Of a stretch of 64,000 nucleotides of DNA, positions 43,705 through 52,380 are shown one piece after another. The translations under genes were made by a program, and so were the position numbers. Below the pieces are notes generated by a model. The model was not told the origin of the DNA, made no database searches, and saw only the letters and a list, made by a program, of their open reading frames with translations. How positions within the stretch are numbered: position 1 is the stretch's first letter; the number at the start of each line of letters is the position of its first letter. The stretch is from Aliiroseovarius sp. F47248L (GTDB lineage Bacteria; Pseudomonadota; Alphaproteobacteria; Rhodobacterales; Rhodobacteraceae): the NCBI RefSeq assembly GCF_023016085.1, contig NZ_JALKBF010000001.1, positions 2,937,194 to 3,001,193 of the forward strand, given 5' to 3'.

Positions 43705-44883
43705 ATGGAAAACGAAGGCGACATTCAACCGAGCAGCAAGCCGGTTCTTGCGACCAAAACCAAGAACGCCACGATCAGAGCGACCGAGGCGTCTGCTCAC
43801 CCGACGCAGCGCACGATTGTGATTTTGGGAGTCGAACGCGGCGGAACGTCGATGGTTGCAGGCGTGATCCGTGCGTTGGGCGTCGATCTGGGAAAAGCTG
43901 CAGGCCTTAACCATGAAGATCCCTGGTTTCTTTCTGATGACCCGGAGGTTTTGAAAGACCGCGTCGCAAAACGCAACGAGACCGCCGATGTCTGGGGCTT
44001 TAAAATGCCCAAGGCAGTCAAACAACTGGAATTCTGGGATAAAACTCTGCGTAATCCCGTCTATATTATCGTCTATCGAAACCCGCTGGCGATTGCAGAC
44101 AGTTGGGTTCAGCGTGGAACTGGAACTCTGCTTGGGGCTTTGAAGCGAATTCGAGAGTATCACTCCGCAGCCCTCAATTTTCTTGAGGCCACCCAATCAC
44201 CTGTGCTTATGGTGAATTACGAACGTGCGGTACAAGATGAAATGTCCGGCCGCGCGCTCGTCCAGGAACTTTCGTCATTTTTAGAGCTGAGTGCATCGCC
44301 AGATCAAGAAAAGGCCGCTCTTGGGATGATTACCGGAGATGGCGGTGGTTATGTGGATCTGCCGGAGACTTATTTTGCGATGCAAAGAGCGGAAAAGGCT
44401 GCCACAACAAGTGAGATAGCAACGAGGCCAAAGGGCGACAAAACATTGCAAGTTGGTGAATGGTTCGATCAAACCAAGCCAAGTATGCTTGCGCCGTATC
44501 TTACATGTGCAGTGGGCAAACCGTTTCCAAAGTTCATACGTCTCGAATGTGATTTCCAGCCTGGCGATAACTTTGAACAGGAACACGATACGATGTTCAT
44601 GTTTTATGGGGTTGAAGGCCAACAACAAATTCTCGGCCCCAAAGAACTTGATTTGAAGCCCGGACAAAATTTTTTTGATGTCGAGACAAGCGGAAAAGTG
44701 ACCGAAATAGCATTCAAGTCCTCTAAAACCCCGAGTCGCTATCAACTGGATGTTCGCGTTCTGGAAGCTGTCGTCAATATCGTAGAAGATGATCGAAGAT
44801 GGGCAACCCCAGCGAAAAGCAAAGCCACAGTTGGGCGGTTCAAGAAGCTGAAGATGCGCTTTGCTCAAATGCTTAAAGGTTAA
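43705..44883 (+). CDS. Sulfotransferase-like protein with C-terminal extension
   Basis: A 392-residue protein. The PAPS-binding loop is at residues 41-50 (LGVERGGTSM), and the 3'-phosphate region at IIVYRNPLAIADSWVQRG, followed by VLMVNYERAV. The last 150 residues (from LQVGEWFDQTKPSMLAPYL) are beta-rich and outside the sulfotransferase fold, resembling no family I know. The true start is probably the ATG at 43705; an upstream frame is poor. It would sulfate a sugar residue, given its place among glycosyltransferases. AT-richer than the flanks. Confidence 0.75.
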   Translation: MENEGDIQPSSKPVLATKTKNATIRATEASAHPTQRTIVILGVERGGTSMVAGVIRALGVDLGKAAGLNHEDPWFLSDDPEVLKDRVAKRNETADVWGFKMPKAVKQLEFWDKTLRNPVYIIVYRNPLAIADSWVQRGTGTLLGALKRIREYHSAALNFLEATQSPVLMVNYERAVQDEMSGRALVQELSSFLELSASPDQEKAALGMITGDGGGYVDLPETYFAMQRAEKAATTSEIATRPKGDKTLQVGEWFDQTKPSMLAPYLTCAVGKPFPKFIRLECDFQPGDNFEQEHDTMFMFYGVEGQQQILGPKELDLKPGQNFFDVETSGKVTEIAFKSSKTPSRYQLDVRVLEAVVNIVEDDRRWATPAKSKATVGRFKKLKMRFAQMLKG

Positions 44884-44925
44884 CCCCATTAGTCTGTACA
44901 TCAACAAGTCAAACTGGACATTAAT

Positions 44926-45915
44926 GTGACCGAGTCCAACCTCAGCCAATTTGTATCAGGCCCTAACAGTGTCTCGATCAATATACCTGTTAAAAACGGG
45001 CTTCCACATTTCAAAGACGTTTGTGAAATGCTCGCTGTTCAGGACTATGATGGCCCGTTCGAAGTGATTTGCGTCGACAGTGGGTCGACCGATGGGTCAG
45101 ACAGCTTAGCAGAAGCCCAAGGATTCCGCGTTGTCAGGATCGATGGCAAGGATTTCGGGCACGGCAAGACACGGAATTACAGTGCCAGCCTGAGCAAAGC
45201 GGACTACCTCGTCTTTATCACCCATGACGCAATTCCTAACGACGCGCGATGGTTGTCCGAGTTGATTGCCCCAATGCGCGAAGATACCCGGATCGCAGGT
45301 GTGTTTTCGCGTCACATTGCCCACGGCGATGCAGACCCTTTCGTAGAGTGGGAACTGGAGCAGCATTTCAAAGGTCTTGCTGATTTTCCCGTGGTCGAAA
45401 TCACGAACCGTACAGAATATGATGCCAACCAAGGGTTGCGGCAAATATTTCATTTTTATTCAGATAATGCGTCCGCGATGCCGCGCCGGATCTGGGAGCA
45501 GCATCCATACCCAGATGTTCAGTTCGCTGAAGATCAGATCTGGGCGAAAGAGATCGTCGAAGCCGGGTATCGCAAGGCCTTCGCCTTCGATTCTGTGGTG
45601 CGCCATTCACACAGCTTTGGCCCTTTTGAAACCCTGCAACGAAGTTTTGATGAATCCCGCGCATTTAGAAAGTTGTTCGGCTATCGACTCAGTGGTTCGC
45701 CTGCGCATGTTTTAAAAAGCGCGGCCTATCTGATGAAGCGTGACATTGGCCTTGCACTGCGAAACGGGTGGTGGAGAACCCACCCTAGTAAAACTTGCTC
45801 GCGGTTGTTTGAAGCAATCACTCGTCCACTTGGGCACTATTTGGGTGCGCGGGATCGTTTGCCGGACTTCATGACACGACACCTGTCGCGCGACGACTGG
45901 ATAAGGAGCCTTTGA
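44926..45915 (+). CDS. Glycosyltransferase family 2
   Basis: A GT2 protein of 329 residues beginning at GTG. SVSINIPVKNGLPHFKDVCE and ICVDSGSTDGSDSLAEAQGF hold the nucleotide site, FITHDAIPNDARWLSELI a DxA-like metal site, and FAEDQIWAKEIVEAGYRKAF the catalytic ED motif. The C-terminal segment (YLMKRDIGLALRNGW) may be membrane-associated. It resembles rhamnosyltransferase-type GT2s. It is two bases from the next glycosyltransferase gene. Confidence 0.88.
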   Translation: MTESNLSQFVSGPNSVSINIPVKNGLPHFKDVCEMLAVQDYDGPFEVICVDSGSTDGSDSLAEAQGFRVVRIDGKDFGHGKTRNYSASLSKADYLVFITHDAIPNDARWLSELIAPMREDTRIAGVFSRHIAHGDADPFVEWELEQHFKGLADFPVVEITNRTEYDANQGLRQIFHFYSDNASAMPRRIWEQHPYPDVQFAEDQIWAKEIVEAGYRKAFAFDSVVRHSHSFGPFETLQRSFDESRAFRKLFGYRLSGSPAHVLKSAAYLMKRDIGLALRNGWWRTHPSKTCSRLFEAITRPLGHYLGARDRLPDFMTRHLSRDDWIRSL

Positions 45916-45916
45916 C

Positions 45917-47158
45917 TTGGTGAATATACGAAGCGCAGCAGGTAAATTTGCGCGAATTGCAAAGCAGCATGGCATCCGAAGTGCAGTGCTGGCCACGCAT
46001 CGTAGGTTGGTACACGGATCAAGTGGCTTGCCCTTGGGCGCGAGTGGGAAGATCGATTTCATAACCCACTATGATCGTATCTTGGGCCAAGAGCATGGTC
46101 AGGCTATTGATCTGTCTGAAATTGAAGACAACATAGTTCAGTGGGTGATACCCAACTTCGGTTTCGGGTCTGGTGGTCATCTGAACATTTTCCGGTTCAT
46201 AAATATGTTGGCCGATCGTGGGTTCAAGCAACGATTGGTGATCCTTCCACCATATGGTTGGGTAAATCCCGATGCTGCACGCGCAGCCATTAAGGAATGG
46301 TATTTTCCGGTAAAGGCCGAAATTGCGTTAGGCGTAGAAGGTTTTCAGCCAGCGGCAGTAACCTTCGCCACTGGTTGGCAAACGGCATATTGGGTCTCCA
46401 AGCACAGAGCGTCTCGAGATAAGTTCTATTTTGTTCAGGATTTTGAACCTTACTTCTTCCCCGTGTCTTCTGAATACGCAATGAGCGAAAACACTTACAA
46501 GCTTGGTTTGAAGGCCATTACGGCGGGGTCATGGCTTTCCGAAAAGCTATCATCGGAATACGGAATGAAATGCGGAGCAGTTTCATTCGGTGTCGAGAAT
46601 GATTTTTACTATCCGCGCCCTGCAAAAGACCGACAAACCTTCAACATCCTGTTTTATTCTCGACATGTAACACCCCGGCGGTTCTTCGAGATTGGGTTGG
46701 CTGCTCTTTCGCGAGTTTGCGCTGCTAATCCGAACGTATGCGTCCATTTCGTCGGCGGCGATGTGAGCGGCGTTGATATTCCATTTCCACATGTCAATTG
46801 TGGAGAGCAGAAGCTGGAGGCTTTGCCCGATATGTATTCGCAAAGCGATTTGGCGCTGGTTCTTTCAGGGACAAACTTGTCATTACTTCCATTGGAAATC
46901 GCGGCCTGTGGCTGTCCAGTCATTATGAATGACTCGCTTTCGGCACGTTGGTTGTTGCCGGAGGACGCCGCGTCTTATGCACCGATTGAGCCTGACCTGA
47001 TGGCCAAGGAAATTCTTCGATTGATTGACAATCCAGATATACGCGAGCGCAAAGCCGAACGGGCGCGTGAAATTGCTGTCGCTTCCAGCTGGGAAGCCGA
47101 GGGAGATCGGTTTGTCGAGCTGCTTGATCAACTGCGCACGAAGGGTGGGAGTGCCTGA
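45917..47158 (+). CDS. WsaF-like rhamnosyltransferase (GT4-type)
   Basis: A 413-residue GT-B glycosyltransferase. VQWVIPNFGFGSGGHLNIFR near residue 74 and the acceptor-side FYFVQDFEPYFFPVSSEYA match the WsaF family, which transfers rhamnose from dTDP-beta-L-rhamnose in surface glycans. The donor domain has ILFYSRHVTPRRFFEIGL and SLLPLEIAACGCPVIMN. A TTG at 45917 has AAGGAG eight bases upstream; GTG at 45920 is the alternative. It overlaps the next gene. Rhamnose donor use agrees with the rfb genes nearby. Confidence 0.83.
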   Translation: MVNIRSAAGKFARIAKQHGIRSAVLATHRRLVHGSSGLPLGASGKIDFITHYDRILGQEHGQAIDLSEIEDNIVQWVIPNFGFGSGGHLNIFRFINMLADRGFKQRLVILPPYGWVNPDAARAAIKEWYFPVKAEIALGVEGFQPAAVTFATGWQTAYWVSKHRASRDKFYFVQDFEPYFFPVSSEYAMSENTYKLGLKAITAGSWLSEKLSSEYGMKCGAVSFGVENDFYYPRPAKDRQTFNILFYSRHVTPRRFFEIGLAALSRVCAANPNVCVHFVGGDVSGVDIPFPHVNCGEQKLEALPDMYSQSDLALVLSGTNLSLLPLEIAACGCPVIMNDSLSARWLLPEDAASYAPIEPDLMAKEILRLIDNPDIRERKAERAREIAVASSWEAEGDRFVELLDQLRTKGGSA

Positions 47159-48191
47159 TTTGTCCAAAAAGTTAGCATTGGTTGTTGGGATGCATAGATC
47201 TGGCACGTCGATGACGATGCAGGCTTTGGCAGCCATTGGCGCGAAAGCTGGCGGCGCGATGATTGCCGGGGATGACCACAATAAGAAGGGGTATTGGGAG
47301 GCAGCGGAAGTTGTTGCTTTTCACGATGCATTGTTGAACGAACTGGGTCGCAGTTGGGGAACACCTGAACATGTGATCCCTACACCTGAAAGTTGGTTTT
47401 CAAGCCCGGCAGCAAAAAAAGCAAAATCGAAGGTTGTCGAAATTATACGGAATCGTATGTCCGGCCTTTCTGACGGTGAAATTCTGGCGATCAAAGATCC
47501 CCGAATGTCTTTGTTTTTGCCCTTGTGGATAGGTGCAGCACAAGAGCTCTCGATGCACCCACTAGTTACGGTTTGTCTGCGACATCCGGAATCTGTGTCA
47601 AAGAGTCTACAAAAGCGCGACCAGACCAGCCGCGAAATGTGTCACTCTATGTGGCTTACATATACCGTGACGAGCCTTGCATATGCGCGCGACGTGCCGA
47701 TTTTTCTCAGTCGATATCAAGACTGGCATGAAGACAACGCAGCTAACCTGAAACGCCTTTCCTTGTTTGTGGGGGTGGAAAATCTGCCATCTGAAAACCC
47801 TTACGATCGCGGTATGGCCAACAGTATGGAAACCGGCCCCACGGGCAACACATTGGTCGACGGTTGGTGGAGCAAATTGGCTGGACTGCCGCATGGCGGA
47901 GTCTTGTCTGAACAGATATTTGAGCGTGCACAATTGCATGTGAACAGTTCGCAACAAATGCTTAGTCTGGCCTCTGCTATAAGGGCCGAGATTGGTGACA
48001 CACCTACATATATCGCAAAGCGAGACCTTGAATCCTACCGGGCTGGTTTTGAAGATCTTCTGGAAAAACACAAACTGCTGGGTCAGGAACGCGATGCCCT
48101 TGCCGCCCGGGCATTCGAGCTTCACGACGAGTACATGAAAGTCCCCCGTATTATTCGCCGTATCACGCATCGTCGCAAAACCCCCGGTTGA
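47151..48191 (+). CDS. Sulfotransferase-family protein
   Basis: A 346-residue protein with the PAPS-binding loop VVGMHRSGTSMTMQ at residues 11-24 and GYWEAAEVVAFHDALLNELG, AIKDPRMSLFLPLW and VCLRHPESVSKSLQKRDQ for the 3'-phosphate. The last 60 residues (FEDLLEKHKLLGQERDALAAR onward) are probably coiled coil with a basic end. A GTG at 47151 overlaps the preceding gene by eight bases; a TTG at 47160 is possible. The second sulfotransferase-like gene of the cluster, of the same broad family as the first but only weakly alike. Confidence 0.8.
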   Translation: MPDLSKKLALVVGMHRSGTSMTMQALAAIGAKAGGAMIAGDDHNKKGYWEAAEVVAFHDALLNELGRSWGTPEHVIPTPESWFSSPAAKKAKSKVVEIIRNRMSGLSDGEILAIKDPRMSLFLPLWIGAAQELSMHPLVTVCLRHPESVSKSLQKRDQTSREMCHSMWLTYTVTSLAYARDVPIFLSRYQDWHEDNAANLKRLSLFVGVENLPSENPYDRGMANSMETGPTGNTLVDGWWSKLAGLPHGGVLSEQIFERAQLHVNSSQQMLSLASAIRAEIGDTPTYIAKRDLESYRAGFEDLLEKHKLLGQERDALAARAFELHDEYMKVPRIIRRITHRRKTPG

Positions 48192-48272
48192 CACAGACGG
48201 TACGTTGAAGCGTTACTTTGAACGACGGCCAAATCTGAGGATGGTCGTCATGAAACCCTACAGGTGAGGCGT

Positions 48273-49205
48273 ATGACGACATCCACAGTATTGGTTATCG
48301 GGGGAAGCGGATTTATTGGAAAAAATCTGGTCGCTCAACTCCTAAAGGAAGATGTACAAGTTCGATCGCTCGACCTTGGGCCAAGCGGAATTTCCGACGA
48401 ACGATTGTCGAGCTGGTCAGGCAGCTTTCTACAACAAGAACTATTGAATGAGGTCATGACAGGTGTGGATACGGTCTATCACTTGGCAGCCACAGCGATG
48501 CCGCGCGAAGCAAATCTAAACCCACATCGAGATTGCCTTGATAATGTTGGCGGAACGTTGGGTGTTTTGGAAACAGCGCTTTCAGCAGGCGTCAAGCGAG
48601 TCGTATTCTCATCATCTGGAGGTACGGTTTATGGGCCAACTGAAGTTGTGCCGATCAACGAAGACCACCCGACACATCCGATCAATGCGTATGGGGTGTC
48701 CAAGCTGGCATGTGAAAAATACCTGCGGCTATATAATGGGAGGGCCGGGAAAGACGGGCCGTTATCAACCATCTCTCTGAGGATTGCTAATCCATATGGC
48801 TTGCAGCAAAACATCCGCAAGGCCCAGGGTGCTCTTACAACGTTTTGTGCACGTGCAGCCGTTGATGAAGCCATCACGATTTGGGGTGATGGAGAGGTTC
48901 AGCGTGATTTTATACATGTAAAGGACGTAGCGCGCGCGCTCTGCCTGGCTGGACAGTCCGAAGTTTCAGGGCAGGAGATAAACATTGGTTCTGGAAAAGG
49001 AACATCGCTTAACGCACTGATTGCCGAGATCGAAGGCGTGCTTGGTCATTCGGTTAAGTGCGAGTATCTTCCTGCTCGCTCAATCGACGTGAAGCGCAAT
49101 TATCTTGACACATCAAAGGCAAAGAATCTGCTGAATTGGCAGCCCGAAGTAAATCTTCGCGACGGTATTCAAGAGCTTCTGGATGGGTTTGGCAAGAAGT
49201 CCTGA
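48273..49205 (+). CDS. NAD-dependent nucleotide-sugar epimerase/dehydratase
   Basis: An extended SDR enzyme of 310 residues: NAD motif VIGGSGFIGKNLV, HLAATAMPRE, FSSSGGTVYGPTE, catalytic Tyr140-Lys144 in NAYGVSKLACEKY and IWGDGEVQRDFIHVKDVA. It resembles UDP-glucose/UDP-glucuronate 4-epimerases (GalE-type); the exact sugar is not fixed by the motifs. ATG at 48273 with GTGAGG upstream. UDP-glucuronate from ugd is one likely substrate pool. Confidence 0.86.
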   Translation: MTTSTVLVIGGSGFIGKNLVAQLLKEDVQVRSLDLGPSGISDERLSSWSGSFLQQELLNEVMTGVDTVYHLAATAMPREANLNPHRDCLDNVGGTLGVLETALSAGVKRVVFSSSGGTVYGPTEVVPINEDHPTHPINAYGVSKLACEKYLRLYNGRAGKDGPLSTISLRIANPYGLQQNIRKAQGALTTFCARAAVDEAITIWGDGEVQRDFIHVKDVARALCLAGQSEVSGQEINIGSGKGTSLNALIAEIEGVLGHSVKCEYLPARSIDVKRNYLDTSKAKNLLNWQPEVNLRDGIQELLDGFGKKS

Positions 49206-49308
49206 AACCAATGGACGCAGTTGATAGGCCGTATCCACATTAGTTCGACTGAGCCTTCTGAAATGGAAGATGTTCGATAATGGGTGCCTGAAGATCCCGA
49301 TATCGTTA

Positions 49309-50106
49309 TTATTGGTTGTTCAAAATTTCGCGATGATATCGGCCGAGGAAGACCAGCCCAAGAAACATCAGAACCATTGAGATGCCGTAGACGTACATGT
49401 TATCGACCCAAGTGGCATCATATGTTGCGTAAAAGCCTTTCCTCATCTCTCCAATTACGTGGATCAATGGATTGTACCAAAGGTAGTCCCTGAACGGTTG
49501 AGGCAGGGATTCTGGAATGAAGAAAATCGATGAGATAATGAACAAGGGGCGGTTAACAATTCCCCAAACCTTTTCCCAGAGCGGGAATTTAGACAGCACA
49601 AAACAATTAAACACACCCACACCAAGACCTAGCGCAAGCGCCATACAGAGCGCATTCACGATGGATGGATAATGCAGAATATTCCCTGTTTCAAAGAAGG
49701 TCATGATGCTGAAAATCAGTAGGTAGAAAACCATAAGATGCGTCAGCCCATTCAACAAGAACCGGCCTATGATCGCGTCCAAATATGTAACTGACGGATA
49801 AAACAGCAGTGGCCGTGAAAAGCGAATTGACTGGCTGATCTTGTTCGCAAGATCAGAGTACATCATGAATGGCAAAAAACCTGTCGCATAGAACAACGGA
49901 AAGTTGTTACCAAGAGCAGGAGATGCAAACGCGAGCGAGAATGCGAGCGTCATGATAGCCAATCCGCCGATCGGCTCAAGTACCGCCCAAACATACCCGC
50001 CTGGCGATCGCCCGTGAGTTGTCGCCATCTCGCGCAAGATCAATGCGATGATTGTTCGCCAAGTTTTATAGCTGCGTGCGTGCAGCCCTTTTGCCGTAAA
50101 GCTCAT
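49309..50106 (-). CDS. kpsM: Polysaccharide ABC exporter permease (KpsM/ABC-2 type)
   Basis: An inner-membrane permease of 265 residues with six hydrophobic helices (LAIMTLAFSLAFASPALG, FLPFMMYSDLANK, LNGLTHLMVFYLLIFSIMTF, ALCMALALGLGVGVF, NRPLFIISSIFFIPES and a C-terminal helix VLMFLGLVFLG). It pairs with the ATPase encoded at 51517-52197 to export capsule-like polysaccharide. It is transcribed divergently from the other export genes, with a 124-base gap, whereas kpsM and kpsT usually share an operon. Confidence 0.88.
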   Translation of the reverse strand: MSFTAKGLHARSYKTWRTIIALILREMATTHGRSPGGYVWAVLEPIGGLAIMTLAFSLAFASPALGNNFPLFYATGFLPFMMYSDLANKISQSIRFSRPLLFYPSVTYLDAIIGRFLLNGLTHLMVFYLLIFSIMTFFETGNILHYPSIVNALCMALALGLGVGVFNCFVLSKFPLWEKVWGIVNRPLFIISSIFFIPESLPQPFRDYLWYNPLIHVIGEMRKGFYATYDATWVDNMYVYGISMVLMFLGLVFLGRYHREILNNQ

Positions 50107-50230
50107 GTCTTCTGTTGCACGGAAAGGTAGATGTTTCGCAAGCAGAAAATCTACTCATCTTCGGTCGCGGCAACCCTTTCGCGCGCTGCTAGATCGGTGT
50201 AAGAACAAAAACTGTCTGACTACATTGGAT

Positions 50231-51517
50231 ATGACCTTGAGCGATACGAAGTCAAAGCCTGAGTTGCCTGAAGGCTCTCAGCACACAAAGCCGAAGCAGG
50301 ATAATGATCCGGCATCTGAAAATTCAGCTGATAAACCGGCAAGTGTGGACACGCAGCCGCCAGAAAAAAAGATGCAATCAAAGCCTGTGAAACAGAAGCC
50401 GATGGCGCAGGCAGCGAAGCTCAGATCGCGCCATCGCCGTTTGATTATCAGTTTCTTTGTGGCCGTTCTGGCACCGCTGATTGTTGCGGCGTGGTACATG
50501 TACACCCGAGCGCAAGATCAATATGTCTCATATGTCGCATTTGCCGTTCGATCCGAAGATGTAAGCTCAAATCTTGACCTGTTCGGCGGAATCGGTGCTC
50601 TTGGGTCAGGAACGTCCGAAGACACTGATATTTTGTATGAATTTATTCAAAGCCGCGAACTGGTTCGATCCGCAGATTCGGAATTGGACCTCCGCAAGAT
50701 CTATTCAGAGACCTACGGGATTGATCCCGTATTTTCGTTCAATCGGGATGGAACCATCGAAGATTTGGCTTCCTATTGGAAGAATATGGTCAAAATTTTT
50801 TATGATAGTGGAACTGGTTTGATCGAACTCCGGGTTCACGCGTTCAATCCAGATGACGCTAAGAAAGTGTCCGAATACATCTTCACCAGAAGTTCAGCAA
50901 TGATCAACGAGCTGAGTGCCATCGCACGAGAAGACGCAACTCGTTATGCACGCGAGGAGCTAGACAGATCAGTCGCACGTCTTCGCGCCGCACGGCAGGC
51001 AGTTACAGAGTTCAGATCGCGTAATCAGATTGTCGACCCAGCCGCCGAAATTGGCGCTCAGACCGGGTTGCTGACAGCGTTGGAAACAAAGTTGTCCGAT
51101 GCGCTCATCACATTTGATCTGCTAAAAGACAGCGCCGGTGAAAATGACCCGCGACTTGAGCAGGCTGTGCTTCGCATTGAGGTTATCAGGCAACGGATCG
51201 ATGAAGAACGACAGAAGTTCACCAGCAGCGATTCAGAAGGAAAGAACTATTCGACACTTGTCGGCGAATACGAAGGGCTGGCCGTGGACCGCGAGTTTGC
51301 CGAGCAGGCCTATCTGGCTGCCCTTGCGTCGTATGATTCCGCTCTAATAGAAGCGCAGCGAAAAAGCCGATATCTGGCTGCATATATCAAGCCGACACTT
51401 GCCGAACGTCCAGAATACCCCAAACGCATGATCGTCGTCGCACTAATAGGTGGTTTCTTATTCTTTGCGTGGTCGATTGGTGCTTTGATCTACTATGCGA
51501 TCAAGGATCGCCGCTGA
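50231..51517 (+). CDS. kpsE: Capsule polysaccharide export inner-membrane protein (KpsE/BexC/PCP type)
   Basis: A polysaccharide copolymerase-type protein of 428 residues that links the inner-membrane exporter with the outer-membrane channel. A polar, Lys/Pro-rich cytoplasmic head (residues 1-70), a membrane helix at 71-92 (FFVAVLAPLIVAAWYMY), a periplasmic part with coiled coils (RLRAARQAVTEFRSRNQIVD), the typical PTLAERPEYPKR motif, and a second helix near the C terminus. ATG at 50231 is chosen; an upstream frame runs into the divergent kpsM. The stop overlaps kpsT (TGATG). Confidence 0.88.
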   Translation: MTLSDTKSKPELPEGSQHTKPKQDNDPASENSADKPASVDTQPPEKKMQSKPVKQKPMAQAAKLRSRHRRLIISFFVAVLAPLIVAAWYMYTRAQDQYVSYVAFAVRSEDVSSNLDLFGGIGALGSGTSEDTDILYEFIQSRELVRSADSELDLRKIYSETYGIDPVFSFNRDGTIEDLASYWKNMVKIFYDSGTGLIELRVHAFNPDDAKKVSEYIFTRSSAMINELSAIAREDATRYAREELDRSVARLRAARQAVTEFRSRNQIVDPAAEIGAQTGLLTALETKLSDALITFDLLKDSAGENDPRLEQAVLRIEVIRQRIDEERQKFTSSDSEGKNYSTLVGEYEGLAVDREFAEQAYLAALASYDSALIEAQRKSRYLAAYIKPTLAERPEYPKRMIVVALIGGFLFFAWSIGALIYYAIKDRR

Positions 51518-52197
51518 TGATTGAAATCCGCGACCTGTGGAAATCCTATCATGTGAAAGGGCAGGCCAAGATCGTTGCACGGGGCCTCAACCTATTGTTC
51601 CCATCACGTGGGTCGGTTGGGTTGTTCGGACGCAACGGTGCAGGAAAATCTACCTTGCTACGAATGATCTCGGGGTCCGAAGATCCGGATAGTGGAGATA
51701 TCGTTTCTGACGGGACGGTTTCCTGGCCGGTCGGTTTTGCTGGAAGCTTTCACGGAGAGCTGACGGGTGCGCAAAATGTAAGGTTTGTTGGCAGGGTCTA
51801 CGGTGTCGATACGGATGATCTGGTCGAATATGTGCAGGACTTTGCCGGATTGGGCCCGCATTTTCACGCCCCATTCCGCACCTATTCGTCAGGGATGAGG
51901 TCGCGACTGGCTTTCGGATTGTCTATGGGGATCAAGTTTGACACTTATTTGGTAGATGAGGTCACGTCAGTCGGTGATGCCGCGTTTAGGGAACGCAGCA
52001 CCGGCCTACTGCAGGAACGCATCAACGAAAGTGCAGCCATCATTGTTTCGCACTCGATGCCATTGATGAAGAAACTGTGTGACAAAGGTATCGTCATGAT
52101 TGACGGGCAAGCAAAGTTTTTTGACGATATCGATGAAGCGATTGAAACGCATGAAACCGCGATGAAAGGGATAAAGCCAGACTGGGTCGAAGTCTGA
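51517..52197 (+). CDS. kpsT: Polysaccharide ABC exporter ATPase (KpsT type)
   Basis: The cytoplasmic ATPase of 226 residues that powers export. Walker A FGRNGAGKSTLLRMI, the signature YSSGMRSRLAFGLSMG and Walker B TYLVDEVTSVGD fit the KpsT/BexA group. Its ATG shares one base with the kpsE stop. The 183-base gap after it contains a small hairpin but no clear terminator, so the lipoprotein gene may be cotranscribed. Confidence 0.92.
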   Translation: MIEIRDLWKSYHVKGQAKIVARGLNLLFPSRGSVGLFGRNGAGKSTLLRMISGSEDPDSGDIVSDGTVSWPVGFAGSFHGELTGAQNVRFVGRVYGVDTDDLVEYVQDFAGLGPHFHAPFRTYSSGMRSRLAFGLSMGIKFDTYLVDEVTSVGDAAFRERSTGLLQERINESAAIIVSHSMPLMKKLCDKGIVMIDGQAKFFDDIDEAIETHETAMKGIKPDWVEV

Positions 52198-52380
52198 CTT
52201 TTGTCGTGGAAGATGAACCATTCGCGATGAGCGAATATCCAGTTTTGGATTGTCGATGTCGGCCAGCATTAATCTGTTTCTAAGGGATGAGGTACTTACA
52301 TCTTGTTCTGGCTCCTAAGAAACAATAGGGTCTCGCTCAATGAATGATCGACAGATCGAGCTGTTTTAAGGGCTTTCTAC

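Noticed and set aside
52215..52240. Terminator after kpsT
   Set aside because: ATTCGC-GATGA-GCGAAT is a short hairpin with no T tract.
43428..52380. Genomic island with mobile element
   Set aside because: AT-richer with glycan genes, but no transposase, integrase, flanking repeats or tRNA boundary was seen.
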